The notes under the pieces: model-generated | What the model saw: the letters and a program-made list of their open reading frames with translations, nothing else | The model's database searches: none | Told to the model about the DNA's origin: nothing | Made by a program: the position numbers and the translations under genes | NCBI GenBank assembly: GCA_012295275.1 | Contig: CM022671.1 | Coordinates: forward strand, 34,584,183-34,606,682 | Length of the DNA: 22,500 bases | Reading direction: 5' to 3' | Source: Chrysomallon squamiferum | Lineage: Eukaryota > Mollusca > Gastropoda > Neomphalida > Peltospiridae | Shown: positions 1 through 8,819 of the stretch, piece after piece | Position numbering within the stretch: position 1 is the stretch's first letter | How the letters are laid out: each line of letters starts with the position of its first letter

Positions 1-133
1 AAATAAAAATTATAGATGTGGACACATAACATGTTTCTTAAAAGAGATAAATAAAAAAGAAAAATATTTTTTTATTTTTTATACATGTACTTATTTATTT
101 AACTTAAGAATTTTTTTACTAGATGATTATATT

Positions 134-244
<111 letters not shown>

Positions 245-322
245 GCTTGTCACTTTCTCTTAGGAATAATAGTCATGAAATGTACTTATGTACACATAAT
301 ACGAAAATAAATCGATGATAGA

Positions 323-662
323 TTAATTTAGAGTCAGAAAATTACACTGATATATGTACAGATATAGATATAAGCTGACAGACATATGTAAATAAAGATA
401 AGTAGATACAAAGATAGGTAGAGAAGAGGACAGACAGACAAACAAACTGACGTGTAAATAGGTAAACAGAGAGACAGAAATATATATATATATATATAGA
501 TGGATAAATATAGATATATATATAGATAGATACATAGAAAGATAGATAGAAAGATAGATATATAGATAGACACATACATACATACATACATACATACATA
601 CATACACACACATACATACATATAGATAGTATACATATTTTATATATATATATATATATATA
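323..662. repeat. Degenerate GATA/CATA block with two (TA)n runs
   Basis: About 340 bp of GATA, GACA, CATA and TA units in patches. A (TA)9 run lies at 481-498, CATA-rich units fill roughly 572-620, and (TA)11 lies at 641-662. Three overlapping minus-strand frames open across it (Tyr-Ile and Tyr-Val-Cys repeats). They are translations of the repeat in different phases, not genes. Confidence 0.9.
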
Positions 663-1127
663 CTACTTTTATGTATGTTGTTTGTTGTAAGCATATGTAT
701 AGATGGATAGATGAATGATGGACAGACAGATAAACAAAGTGACAGCTAGACAAACGGACGAATGAATAAATTACCGACTTTAATTCTCGTAACTAATAAA
801 TTTCTGTTTTGTAAAGTTTTCGACTGGAATCTAATCTTCTTTCTATGCGAAGAGGAAACCGATGTAGGAGAAGTATTAAAATGCAATAAATAGTAAATTG
901 AGACTTGACAAACACGGATTACGGGAATCGATTTTTTTTAAAAACTCTTTCTAGAACAGTAAATATACACAGTAATCAAGTATCGGTGAAGAGTTAATCG
1001 AATAAACAGTAGATAAATGAGGGAATAAAATAACATTAACAGTAAAAATAATAGCAGTAACAACAGTGCAACATTAACCACAACAACATCAACAACTATA
1101 GTACTACTACCACTACTACCATTAATA
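663..1127. other. AT-rich spacer with decaying tetranucleotides
   Basis: Degenerate GATG/GACA/GAAT tetranucleotides at about 695-770 grade into unique AT-rich sequence. From about 1040 to 1127 CAA and ACT trinucleotides lead into the ATG repeat. I see no coding or RNA feature. Confidence 0.6.
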
Positions 1128-1154
1128 ATGATGATGATGATGATGATGATGATG
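1128..1154. repeat. (ATG)9 microsatellite
   Basis: Nine perfect ATG trinucleotides, preceded by degenerate CAA/ACT/AAT trinucleotides. This is a typical compound trinucleotide locus. Confidence 0.93.
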
Positions 1155-1333
1155 AAGGAATAAGTGAAAACATTTTAGTATCAAAAGGTGCCTAGAATAT
1201 TAACATATATTTGTATTATCATCAACAAGGTTATCGTAATTATTATTGCTATCATTTATTATTCTATTCGTAACTACTGCCATCATTATTATAGTTAATA
1301 CCTACCTATTAATACACATATTTACTCGTACAG

Positions 1334-1350
1334 ACATATACGTACACGCG

Positions 1351-1417
<67 letters not shown>

Positions 1418-1423
1418 GTATAC
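1334..1423. repeat. (CG)6(CA)26 compound repeat, 90-bp alternating Pu-Py
   Basis: (CG)6 at 1347-1358 runs directly into (CA)26 at 1359-1410. CATATACGTA-type sequence lies upstream and TATATATGTATAC downstream. Purine-pyrimidine alternation is unbroken from 1334 to 1423. CG and CA/TG dinucleotides are the classic Z-DNA formers. An ORF through it gives a poly His-Thr peptide, which is a repeat artefact. Confidence 0.93.
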
Positions 1424-1841
1424 TGCACACTAAAGAAGGATTTTACGCAGTTACCGTCTTGTTCCAAATAATCAACTTAATTCACAGTAATCTTCTTTAT
1501 GCAAAAGTTCATCTGCACGACTGCCATCCATTTTACCTTCAAGTTTTTGTTATCCTGCATTCATAACAATTATAGCTCTCTAGCTTTATCAATGGAAAAA
1601 AAATCTTATTTTTCAAGTGGGTTCATTAACGGGAAAGAAGTTTATGTGCAGCATAAAACGTCTGTTCCTACTTTAAAGTTCACTATGGGTTTTTGAGGGT
1701 TTATTTGTGCTGTGGAAGTCGTTATTATCTAAAGACATCAGCAGACGTTTTTTTTGAGAATTAAAGCTCTCCAGATAAAGTCAATTATTGCTAAATAAGG
1801 TCGTTCGTTATTAATATTAAAAGAATATTGGTTCTAATATA
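1424..1841. other. Unique AT-rich spacer
   Basis: Mostly unique sequence with short T and A runs. Two short plus-strand frames (ending at 1566 and 1696) begin in or just after the CA repeat and match no family I know. I see no RNA or mobile-element signature. Confidence 0.5.
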
Positions 1842-2030
1842 GATAGACACATAGATAGATAGATAGATAGATAGATAGACTGATAGATAGATAGACAGAC
1901 AGACAGACAGATAAACAGATATATATATATAGATAGATATATAGACAGACACAGATAGATAGATAGATAGATAAATAGATATATGTGTGTATGTGAGTGT
2001 GTATGTGTGTGCGTGTGTTTTGTATGTATG

Positions 2031-2062
<32 letters not shown>

Positions 2063-2066
2063 TGTG
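1842..2066. repeat. Compound GATA / TG / TA / CA microsatellite
   Basis: GATA and GACA tetranucleotides occupy 1842-1980, with a short (TA)n near 1920. TG-rich units follow to about 2020, then TATG, TA and CA dinucleotides. Alternating purine-pyrimidine sequence is continuous from 2021 to 2066. Minus-strand frames here are Tyr-Ile/Ser-Ile repeat translations. Confidence 0.9.
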
Positions 2067-2209
2067 GATTATATATTTATATTAAAGATTTCTTTCTTTT
2101 ATTGTACAAAGGTGATAAGGAGATACGACCCTGTTAAAATGTTCTCCAAAGCAAAAGTTTAATATGTACACTGCCTTGTCACATCAAGCGAGGTGAATCC
2201 AGACTACAC

Positions 2210-2669
2210 GATATACACACAAAATTCACCATCCATACAACCAATATTAAAAAAAACACATCAAAGATATACACACAAAACTCACCATCCATACTACCAA
2301 TATTTAAAAAATAACATCAAAGATATACAGACAAAACTTACCATCCATACTACCAATATTAAAAAAATAACATGAAAGATATACAGACAAAACTTACCAT
2401 CCATACTACCAATATTTAAAAAAATAACATCAACGATATACAGACAAAACTTACCATCCATACTACCTATATTAAAAAAAACCATCAAAGATATACAGAC
2501 AAAACTTACCATCCATACTACCTATATTAAAAAAAAACCCATCAAAGATATACAGACAAAACTTATCATCCATACAACCAATATAAAAAAAAAAAAAAAA
2601 AACATCAAAGATATACAGACAAAACTCACCATCGGTACAACCAGTATCGAAAAAGCCATCAAAGATATC
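2210..2669. repeat. 56-bp minisatellite, eight complete units plus a partial ninth
   Basis: GATAT begins each unit at 2210, 2266, 2322, 2378, 2435, 2490, 2547, 2610 and 2664. The spacings are 56, 56, 56, 57, 55, 57, 63 and 54 bp. Each full unit has ATACAGACAAAACTTACC (or an ACACAC variant), then a CATCCATAC-type segment, CCAATATT or CCTATATT, an A run and a CATCAAA-type join. Length changes map mainly to the A run, longest in the 63-bp unit. Conservation is high in the middle and lower at both ends, as in arrays homogenised by unequal exchange. Frames on both strands through it are not genes: most units are not a multiple of three. Confidence 0.96.
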
Positions 2670-2699
2670 TTGTTCTGAACTAAGTCACTGTCGAAAGAG

Positions 2700-2724
2700 G
2701 ATCACGAGATTTGATCTCGCGATC
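2700..2724. other. Short inverted repeat (hairpin)
   Basis: An 11-bp arm at 2700-2710 (GATCACGAGAT) and its near-complement at 2714-2724 (ATCTCGCGATC) flank a TTG loop, with one mismatched pair. It lies just downstream of the 56-bp array and is followed by a duplicated 11-mer. No T-run follows, so a terminator is not suggested. Confidence 0.7.
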
Positions 2725-2746
2725 TGTCAGACGATATCTGTCAGAC
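2722..2746. repeat. 11-bp direct repeat, 14-bp period
   Basis: ATCTGTCAGAC occurs at 2722-2732 and again at 2736-2746. The first copy overlaps the right arm of the adjacent hairpin, so the two structures form one small cluster. Confidence 0.85.
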
Positions 2747-3053
2747 TGAAGAACGAAGCGTTTATTGTATGTTATCAGACGGGATGAGTGCACGCCAGAA
2801 CCTAACACTAACTGATGTTATTAGTTGTACTAAACATCACACTGATACCACTAATGTACTGGCTCAGCACTTGTCCGATTACACTTCAAAATGTCACGGC
2901 AAATTTAGAAATATTTTCTCCTAGCTTCTTGTCTAACGGTCGATTACTTGAAACCAAACCTTTTTTTTTTTTTTTTTTTTTTTTTTTATCATTTCTGTTA
3001 CCTGGATACAGGAAGACAAAGACTGTGTTGAAAGCAACCAGAGAATGCGAGGT
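2747..3053. other. Unique spacer with a T27 run
   Basis: Mostly unique sequence. A 27-T homopolymer sits at 2961-2987. The frame across it reads Phe-rich and resembles no known protein. Read on the minus strand, the T run would be a poly-A stretch of retroposon-tail length, but no retroposon body was recognised beside it. Confidence 0.55.
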
Positions 3054-3073
3054 GGGAGGGGAAGGAGGGAGGG
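3054..3073 (+). other. Putative G-quadruplex motif
   Basis: Four G runs of three or more with short loops: GGG at 3054, GGGG at 3058, GGG at 3067 and GGG at 3071, with loops of 1, 5 and 1 nt. This meets the common G3+N1-7 rule. It lies in a longer purine-rich stretch to about 3100. Confidence 0.75.
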
Positions 3074-3384
3074 TGAGATAAAGAAAAAAGAAAAAAGAAG
3101 TGACGACGGATTGATTTCTGATAAAGAACTGAACTTTGAGAATTATTCTTTGTCACACTGTTGTGTGTGAGTGAGAAAATAGAAGATTTATTGGTTACTG
3201 GATTTTAATTGCGTGAAAAAGAGACATAAATGAATGAAAGAAAAAGGACACAAATGAATTTTAAAAAAATTAATTATTGATTATTATACTTGGTTATCTT
3301 AATATGTAACAATGAATAAAAGATTGAATTATTCTGAAATGAAATATCAGTTTCTGTTAATATCGACTAATTTCGATAGATATG
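3074..3384. other. AT-rich spacer
   Basis: A purine-rich stretch (AAGAAAAAAG-type, to about 3100) is followed by unique AT-rich sequence. No gene, RNA or transposon signature is visible. Confidence 0.5.
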
Positions 3385-3582
3385 TTATTATCATTGCCAT
3401 CATCATAATCATCGTTGTCAGCATCAACATCAACATCATCACAATCATCATCATCATCATTATCATTATTTTTATTATTATTGTTGGTAATAGTAATAGT
3501 AGTATTAGCAGGAGTAATAGTAGCAGTAGCAGTGGTCGTAGCAATAGTAGTAAGTTTGGAAGTAGTAGTAGTATTTTTAGTA
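3385..3582. repeat. Degenerate trinucleotide block (ATC/ATT/AGT)
   Basis: About 200 bp of trinucleotides that shift from ATC/CAT-type through ATT to AGT/AGC-type. A 3-bp period without stops opens frames on both strands (Ile-rich, Ser-rich, Leu-rich, Met-rich). The single-residue compositions mark them as repeat translations. Confidence 0.88.
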
Positions 3583-3737
3583 CAGATTTGTTATAATGAT
3601 ATAACAGTGCCGAATGGTTAATTTGTCAACAGAAATATGGTCTTTGACAAACGACTCATGTAATATGGACATCTAGAAAACAGGTCAACGAATTTATGTA
3701 TGTGTGTATGTATGTGTATGTTTATGTATGTATACAA

Positions 3738-3749
3738 ACACACACACAC

Positions 3750-3802
<53 letters not shown>

Positions 3803-3813
3803 ACACACACACA
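3738..3813. repeat. Interrupted (CA)n microsatellite
   Basis: CA units run for about 75 bp with a one-base slip near 3750 and a TA interruption near 3797. TATG/TGTA units lie upstream from about 3697. The Cys-Val and His-Thr frames are artefacts. Confidence 0.94.
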
Positions 3814-4359
3814 TTTGCCGGTCATTCAACCGATACACATATTCACAGCAGATGAAATTCGTTACAGTTTATGAATTACATGCAATATTTAATATAATTC
3901 ATTATGTCTAAAAAAAAAAAAAATCAGATAATTGCTATAAACAAATAAATAATATCTAAAACTGTTATTTTATTTTTTATCGACGAGAGAAAAACAAAAA
4001 TAATATTAATAATAATAAAAATTAAAAAAAAAAAAAAAAAAAAGTGTCAATGGCCAACCTTGGTTTAATCTGCATGGAAACCGTACATCTGATTACAACA
4101 TTCTCGTAAATGTTACAAACGTAAATGTGCTCGTACAACTATTTTTGTAGACTGATGTAAATATCTCTGCCTTGATCGAAACATAACAATATTTTTTATA
4201 AGTAAACAAAGTAAGAATAACAACTATTTAACGACATGTAGAAGAGATACAGAAGTACAGTAGATAAAATACGGAAGCTTACCCCTGAATGCAGCTTGTC
4301 TTTTTAACGATGTTTTCCTCATAAACAGAATCCCATACGTATTCATGTTTGGTTAAAAG
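3814..4359. other. AT-rich spacer with A14 and A20 runs
   Basis: Mostly unique sequence. Homopolymer A runs are at 3910-3923 and 4024-4043, with AAT-type units just before the second. No coding or RNA feature seen. Confidence 0.5.
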
Positions 4360-4675
4360 TCTTGTCTCTTTCTGTGTTATTCGCTTCCGTCTTCAGTACA
4401 TTATCTCGATTTCAGAGACACTTTCCTTTCTCCGTAGCACTCGCCTATTTAACCCGTAAGCACTCGCCTGATTCTTTAACACTCGCCTTTCTTGGAGTCC
4501 ACTCGCCTGAGCCGGAGAAACGTGTGCTGGCCGCTCTCGCCTCTTTTGGTATCACCTCGCCTTCTTTAAAACTGCTCGCCTCTTTCAGTGGAAAATCGTT
4601 CGTTTCAGTGGTACCTGATTTGTTTCAGTAGTAATTCGCTTGTTTTCAATTATGCGTCGTTTGTTTCAAGGCCGT
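4360..4675. repeat. Degenerate 20-bp minisatellite, about 15 units
   Basis: Units start near 4360, 4381, 4402, 4421, 4441, 4464, 4483, 4503, 4537, 4557, 4576, 4596, 4616, 4636 and 4657. Most spacings are 19-23 bp; one is 34. Typical units start TCGCCT or TCGTTTGTTT and carry a TTTCAGT-like centre. Two subfamilies are visible: CACTCGCCT-type between 4438 and 4582, and TCGTTCGTTTCAGTGG-type from 4576 onward. The array is GC-richer than its flanks. An 89-codon frame (4362-4631) runs through it, but a 20-bp unit rotates phase each copy, so it is a by-product. Confidence 0.88.
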
Positions 4676-5333
4676 TCATCCTATAACTAAGTCCACGAAA
4701 CATACGTTGTAAAGCGTGCAACTACTAACAGCTGGCACACAAACACGGCGAGTCTCAAATTATGGAAGTCCTCGTGAAAGAGAATCGTAAATAACGTAGA
4801 AATCACCAGCGCATAAATTAACAGCTTGTCACTTTATGAGTTTAAGTGTTTGTCGCTGTTTTCTGCATCGACTGAATGACACGGAACGATTTTTATTATT
4901 AGCTCAGCCAAGAAATCAAATCCCCAAAATACGTTTAGTTTGATGTTGAGTTTAATACGTTACAAAAGAAACACGTGAAACTGAACGGTTTTGCACTAAT
5001 TAAAAATAACAAGCTATGATTTCTTTAAAAATTTTCAAATAAAGTAACAGCTGATATATATTTTTAGATTTATTTGTATGTGTTAATTGCTGAGTATGTC
5101 ACAGAATCATTTTTTGCAATAACGTTTTAATTATATTTTTTAACACATTCAGATTGTTTACGGTAATTATTTATTAAGAATAGTAATACAAAATATATAT
5201 ATTAAAATTAATTAACAGATAAACAAGAATAATAAATAAATAAGTAAATAAATAAAAATAAATCAATAAATAATTAATTAATTTAAAAGTCTACATATAT
5301 ATAAATAAACCCTAACTTACCAACGAGTAAAAT

Positions 5334-5335
<2 letters not shown>
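4676..5335. other. Unique spacer, becoming strongly AT-rich
   Basis: The first ~300 bp (to about 4980) are fairly balanced and contain several CpGs, but no convincing ORF. From about 5000 it becomes strongly AT-rich, with AAAT and AATT units at 5220-5290. No recognised gene, RNA or element. Confidence 0.5.

Positions 5336-5389
<54 letters not shown>
5336..5389. repeat. (TAA)18 microsatellite
   Basis: A perfect TAA/AAT trinucleotide run of about 54 bp in AT-rich spacer. Confidence 0.95.
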
Positions 5390-5390
<1 letters not shown>

Positions 5391-6051
5391 CCTAATTCTT
5401 ATTCCCTACATTACATTTAACAAAATCCTATGCCCTGATTTAAACAATATTTTATTAAGAATTTCACCTAAAATGATCTCTGACAATTAAATTTAATACA
5501 GACGCCAACTTTAGCTCTCCTTTGTCACAACAATCCACAGAAAATACAAAAATAACTTCCACAAGTCGTATCTGCTGCGTACAATGAAGTACGACCACTA
5601 ATCCGTTCGTTTCAGTACGCAGTAATAGTACTATCGACCGAATGCGGCAGTACCGCAATTAGTATTAACCGGCTGACATCGCCTGCCGAAGCCACGTTAA
5701 AAAAAAAAGACCTGTTTCTATCGAGACTTCTCGTCATGCGCAGTAGATCAATTAGCTAACTTTTTCTTTTTCCGCTTCTTAAGACTAATGTTACGTCACT
5801 GTAATACAATACAGCTAGAGTTGATAAGTGATGTCGTGGATTTCTGCAACATAACCGTCTCGCCATAGGATAAATTCCCCGCTGAGAGTCTCAGTCTGAA
5901 ATGCTGTAATTCCTAGCTGAAAATAACGGACTGTGAAAGAGCAGATAAAAAAAAAAAAAAAAAACAGGGCGGATTTTACAATATAAAAGGAGAGGAACGT
6001 GACCAGCAAAGGAGATATCGTTTATAATACAGTTATAATACGAAAAGTAAA
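5390..6051. other. Mixed unique block, moderately balanced composition
   Basis: Complexity is higher than in the flanks, with an A18 run at 5947-5964 and a 13-nt palindrome (CTGAGAGTCTCAG) at 5882-5894. Two 64-codon minus-strand frames (5464-5658 and 5815-6009) lack similarity I recognise, and the second passes through the A/T homopolymer. A conserved non-coding element or small exon cannot be excluded by eye. Confidence 0.45.

Positions 6052-6092
<41 letters not shown>
6052..6092. repeat. (ATT)13 microsatellite
   Basis: A perfect ATT trinucleotide run of about 41 bp just upstream of the C-rich motif. Confidence 0.94.
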
Positions 6093-6140
6093 CTTCATCC
6101 GTAAAACATCATTCTCACTGGGTGTGAAACGAACGAGGTA

Positions 6141-6162
6141 CCCCGCCCCGCCCCCCCCGCCC
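6141..6162 (-). promoter_or_regulatory. C-rich G4 / GC-box motif
   Basis: The plus strand has C4, C4, C8 and C3 runs separated by single G residues. The minus strand therefore carries four G runs with 1-nt loops, a strong G-quadruplex pattern, and two overlapping GC-box-like GGGGCGGGG words recognised by Sp1/KLF zinc-finger factors. It is an extreme composition outlier in AT-rich DNA. No coding start lies beside it, so a promoter role is only a possibility. Confidence 0.55.
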
Positions 6163-6182
6163 GAGGGTCTAAAGATGTAATC

Positions 6183-6265
6183 CGAGGTTAGCTCAGCGGG
6201 CAGTTATCACCTGGAAAAACTTTTTGATAAATAGGACGTGAATTTTTCTTCTCTTGTTCGATCAG
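6183..6265 (+). mobile_element. tRNA-like fragment (possible decayed SINE or tRNA pseudogene)
   Basis: TAGCTCAGCGGG at 6189-6200 fits the Pol III A-box consensus, and the next bases through CACCTGG look like a tRNA D-arm/anticodon 5' side. A weaker B-box-like GTTCGATCA lies at 6256-6264, about 57 nt downstream, which is long for an intact tRNA. I see no acceptor-stem pairing, so this is not a functional tRNA. Alternatives are chance resemblance or a divergent SINE head. Confidence 0.4.
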
Positions 6266-6478
6266 CCGAGTATTTATCATTCTTTTGTTGTCGTTTTGTA
6301 AACTGAGCTAATGGAATTTCTAGTCAAATATTTTGAAGTTGAGAAGGATTTTTTATATTTATTTATTTATTATTAATTTTGTATTATTAATTTTTTTTTA
6401 TTTATTATTATTTATTATTGCCATTTGCAATAAGACTGATTTTAGTTTATGTACATTTACTTTTCTAAAACCTGCACT

Positions 6479-6521
6479 CACACACACACACACACACACA
6501 CACACTCTCTCTCTCTCTCTC
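6479..6521. repeat. (CA)13(CT)8 compound microsatellite
   Basis: About 13 CA units switch directly to about 8 CT units near 6505. It lies in spacer that is AT-rich on the left (TTTA units at 6351-6420). Confidence 0.93.
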
Positions 6522-6890
6522 CAGTGACGAATTCTCTTTTCTAACACCACCACCTCTTTTTTTACCGCCTACTGCTACTTGATTATGGTTGTTGATCCCT
6601 CTTAGAGCTAATCCGAATAGCGACACGTAACGTTACAAATAGATCCTGGCATTCTTTCATAGCAGGTCATAATTTGTACAGCCGCTTACGTCATAATGCT
6701 CCAACTCAATGTAATAAGCTTGAAAAAACGGGGACCCATCACTTGCAAAACGGGGACCCATCAGTTTTGTGTGACACACCCTCATTCGAAATCGCCAGGC
6801 GAGCATAAATAACACACTCGTTTATTTTGTTTTGCCTCAGGGTTGGGAACTTTAAACCATCAGAAGATGAATAAGAAGGCAGAGAGTTGA
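6522..6890. other. Unique spacer holding a 22-bp tandem duplication
   Basis: Fairly balanced sequence. The identical 17-mer AAAACGGGGACCCATCA occurs at 6725-6741 and 6747-6763, a 22-bp period duplication. CRE-like TTACGTCA lies near 6687. No gene is recognised. Confidence 0.7.
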
Positions 6891-7106
6891 TGTGTGTGTG
6901 TATTTGTGCGTGCGTGAGAAAGAAGAATGTATTTTTATCTTATGTACAGTCGTAGAAATACAAACGTGTACGTATACATTCATATATGCATCCCTACGTC
7001 CATATATACATACAAACGCATGAACACACACACACATATATAGATACATACATACATACATACATACACACATACACACACACACACCACACACACACAC
7101 ACACAT
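6891..7106. repeat. TG, CATA and CA mixed microsatellite region
   Basis: A short TG run at about 6891-6912, a non-repeat gap with degenerate CATA units, (CA)n at 7025-7036, CATA units at 7045-7070, and interrupted (CA)n at 7072-7106. The minus-strand Cys-Val frame is a repeat translation. Confidence 0.85.
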
Positions 7107-7683
7107 ATTCTTGTTAATACCTGAACTCTAATATAAAAGGATATCGCTAAACAAATTCATTTCAACTCTGATTGCCTTCATTCTTTGCTTTCAGTGGAAG
7201 TATTTATATTAACAAAGATCTCACACGAAACTCGAGACAAGCTAGGAGACAAAAAACAACGGGAAAAAAAAAAGACATAAATATCAGATTTCTATAAACA
7301 CCTTTCCGGGGATATAATAAACAGATCGGTTTCATTTCAGTGGTTCAACTGGATTTGAACAGATTAGTAGTGAGAAGAAAACAATTTTTTATAAATGAAG
7401 ACCGGCGGATAGTACAACCACAAGTGTTTTAGTTATTTACCCAAGGTATTGTTTGTTTTAAGTGTTAGAAGAGTGTCTTAGTTAAAGATTAGGTAAAGGA
7501 TTATGAGCTTAAGGACATAAATAATAAAACGTAGTGCTTATTCGAGTCCCAGAAGACATCTTTGTAAAAGCCGCAGTGAAGTAGCGATCCTAGTATAAGG
7601 TTTAATAAGGTGGAAAACATAACTATGATAATTAAAATGAGTAAATTATTTGTTTGAAGACAATTGGACTTATTTCTGTTAAT
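7107..7683. other. Unique spacer, no recognised feature
   Basis: About 575 bp of AT-rich but largely non-repetitive sequence. ATTCGAGTCCC at 7540-7550 resembles a Pol III B box, but no good A box lies at the right distance. No ORF above track length is present. Confidence 0.5.
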
Positions 7684-7972
7684 GATTATTATTATTATAC
7701 CAGTGGTATTTATTTATTTGTTTACTTATTTACTTACTTATTTATTTTGTTCGTTCATTTGTTTGTTTGCTTGTCTGTTTGCTGTTTGTTTGTTGTTGTT
7801 GTTTTTTTTTTTTTTTTTGGGAGGGTTTTTTTTTTTGTGAGTGTATGTATTGTTTTTTTTTGATTTTTGTTTTGATTTTTTGATTTATTTATTTATTTAT
7901 TTATTATTATTATTATTACTACTACTACTACTACTACTACAACTACTGTTGTTGTTGTGGTTGTTGTTGTTG
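7684..7972. repeat. ATT / TTTA / TTTG / poly-T / ACT / GTT low-complexity cluster
   Basis: Successive blocks: ATT units near 7684, TTTA and TTTG units, T17 at 7802-7818, further T runs, TTTA units at about 7880-7904, ATT to 7917, ACT units at about 7917-7940 and GTT units at about 7948-7972. The 69-codon Phe/Val frame is an artefact. Confidence 0.88.
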
Positions 7973-8173
7973 TAATTCTGATTACTATTACTATCATTTT
8001 TATTTTTAGTTTTGTTGTTGCTGCACCAAGCCATTATCCACCCTTATCCACTAGCAAACTGTGTTTAAAAATAACTTTAATACCCCAAAACAAGACAGCA
8101 CGTACCATCCACTTTGTTACATAACAAGTGTAACAGTCGCTGACAGGAATAAAAGGGAACTGACGCAGAGAGA

Positions 8174-8245
8174 AGGTTTGAACCTGCCATCTACTTCCGT
8201 TCAAGCGCGTGGCCTGAATAGCTTCAAATTGTGCTACGTCCAGTT
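8174..8245 (-). mobile_element. tRNA-like fragment, probable SINE remnant
   Basis: On the minus strand GGTTCAAACC (plus 8175-8184) matches the Pol III B box. About 40 nt upstream, TAGCACAATTTG (plus 8225-8236) fits an A box with one extra loop base. The intervening sequence is tRNA-like in spacing but I see no clear acceptor stem. An 86-codon plus-strand frame crossing it is unlikely to be coding. SINE remnant is preferred to a tRNA pseudogene because non-tRNA sequence continues downstream, but the body was not matched to a named family. Confidence 0.45.
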
Positions 8246-8397
8246 AAGATGTTATGTATGGCACGGACATCTGACCTTTAAGACATTCTGTTGGCAGTTT
8301 ATGATGACTTCATTAACATAATATATTACTGCGTGTTAGTGAAATATGCATGACATGTACTGTACTCGGTGAGGAATGTATACGTGATGCTATACAT

Positions 8398-8420
8398 ACA
8401 CATACACACACACACACACA
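8398..8420. repeat. Short (CA)n microsatellite
   Basis: CATA units lead into about eight perfect CA units at 8405-8420. A second sparse CACA patch lies near 8490-8525. Confidence 0.88.
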
Positions 8421-8584
8421 TCAGTCGTCATTTATACTTACAATGTCGTGAGAAAAATAATCGAAGAATTGTTGATTTTTTATTGTTTAACACACATGCA
8501 CGCACACAGATACACATACACACAACAGAGATGTCTTTAAAAGGCACTGTGTATATAAATTGTGTATCTGAACATGCAGTGTGT

Positions 8585-8586
8585 GA

Positions 8587-8622
<36 letters not shown>

Positions 8623-8646
8623 AAAAGAAAGAAAAAAAAAGAAAAA
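8585..8646. repeat. (GAAA)10 with degenerate A-rich tail
   Basis: Ten perfect GAAA units (8585-8624) grade into A-rich units to 8646. The plus-strand Lys-Glu-Arg frame is a repeat translation. Confidence 0.94.
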
Positions 8647-8753
8647 TTTTAATACGCAAAATAATTCTGACTACGTCATACAAACATTAAACAGTTACGT
8701 TAAGTAATGTACAATCTACCACTGACTATAAAACATGAAATGGTACATTCATG

Positions 8754-8775
8754 ATATATATATATATATATATAT
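8754..8775. repeat. (AT)11 microsatellite
   Basis: A perfect AT dinucleotide run of 22 bp in AT-rich spacer. Confidence 0.92.
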
Positions 8776-8819
8776 CTTTTAATTTAAGACCAACTTATAA
8801 AGATTTTATTTAACATTGT

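Noticed and set aside
323-694. Direct repeats reminiscent of a CRISPR array
   Set aside because: These are 4-bp tetranucleotide units without unique spacers, in an animal-like sequence.
4362-4631. 89-codon frame that looks like a real small protein
   Set aside because: It lies wholly inside the 20-bp minisatellite, whose unit length rotates the reading phase each copy.
7475-7550. ATTCGAGTCCC as a Pol III B box with a TTAGTTAAAG A-box-like word upstream
   Set aside because: The B box has a mismatched first base, the A box is weak and spacing is about 60 nt, so chance is likely.
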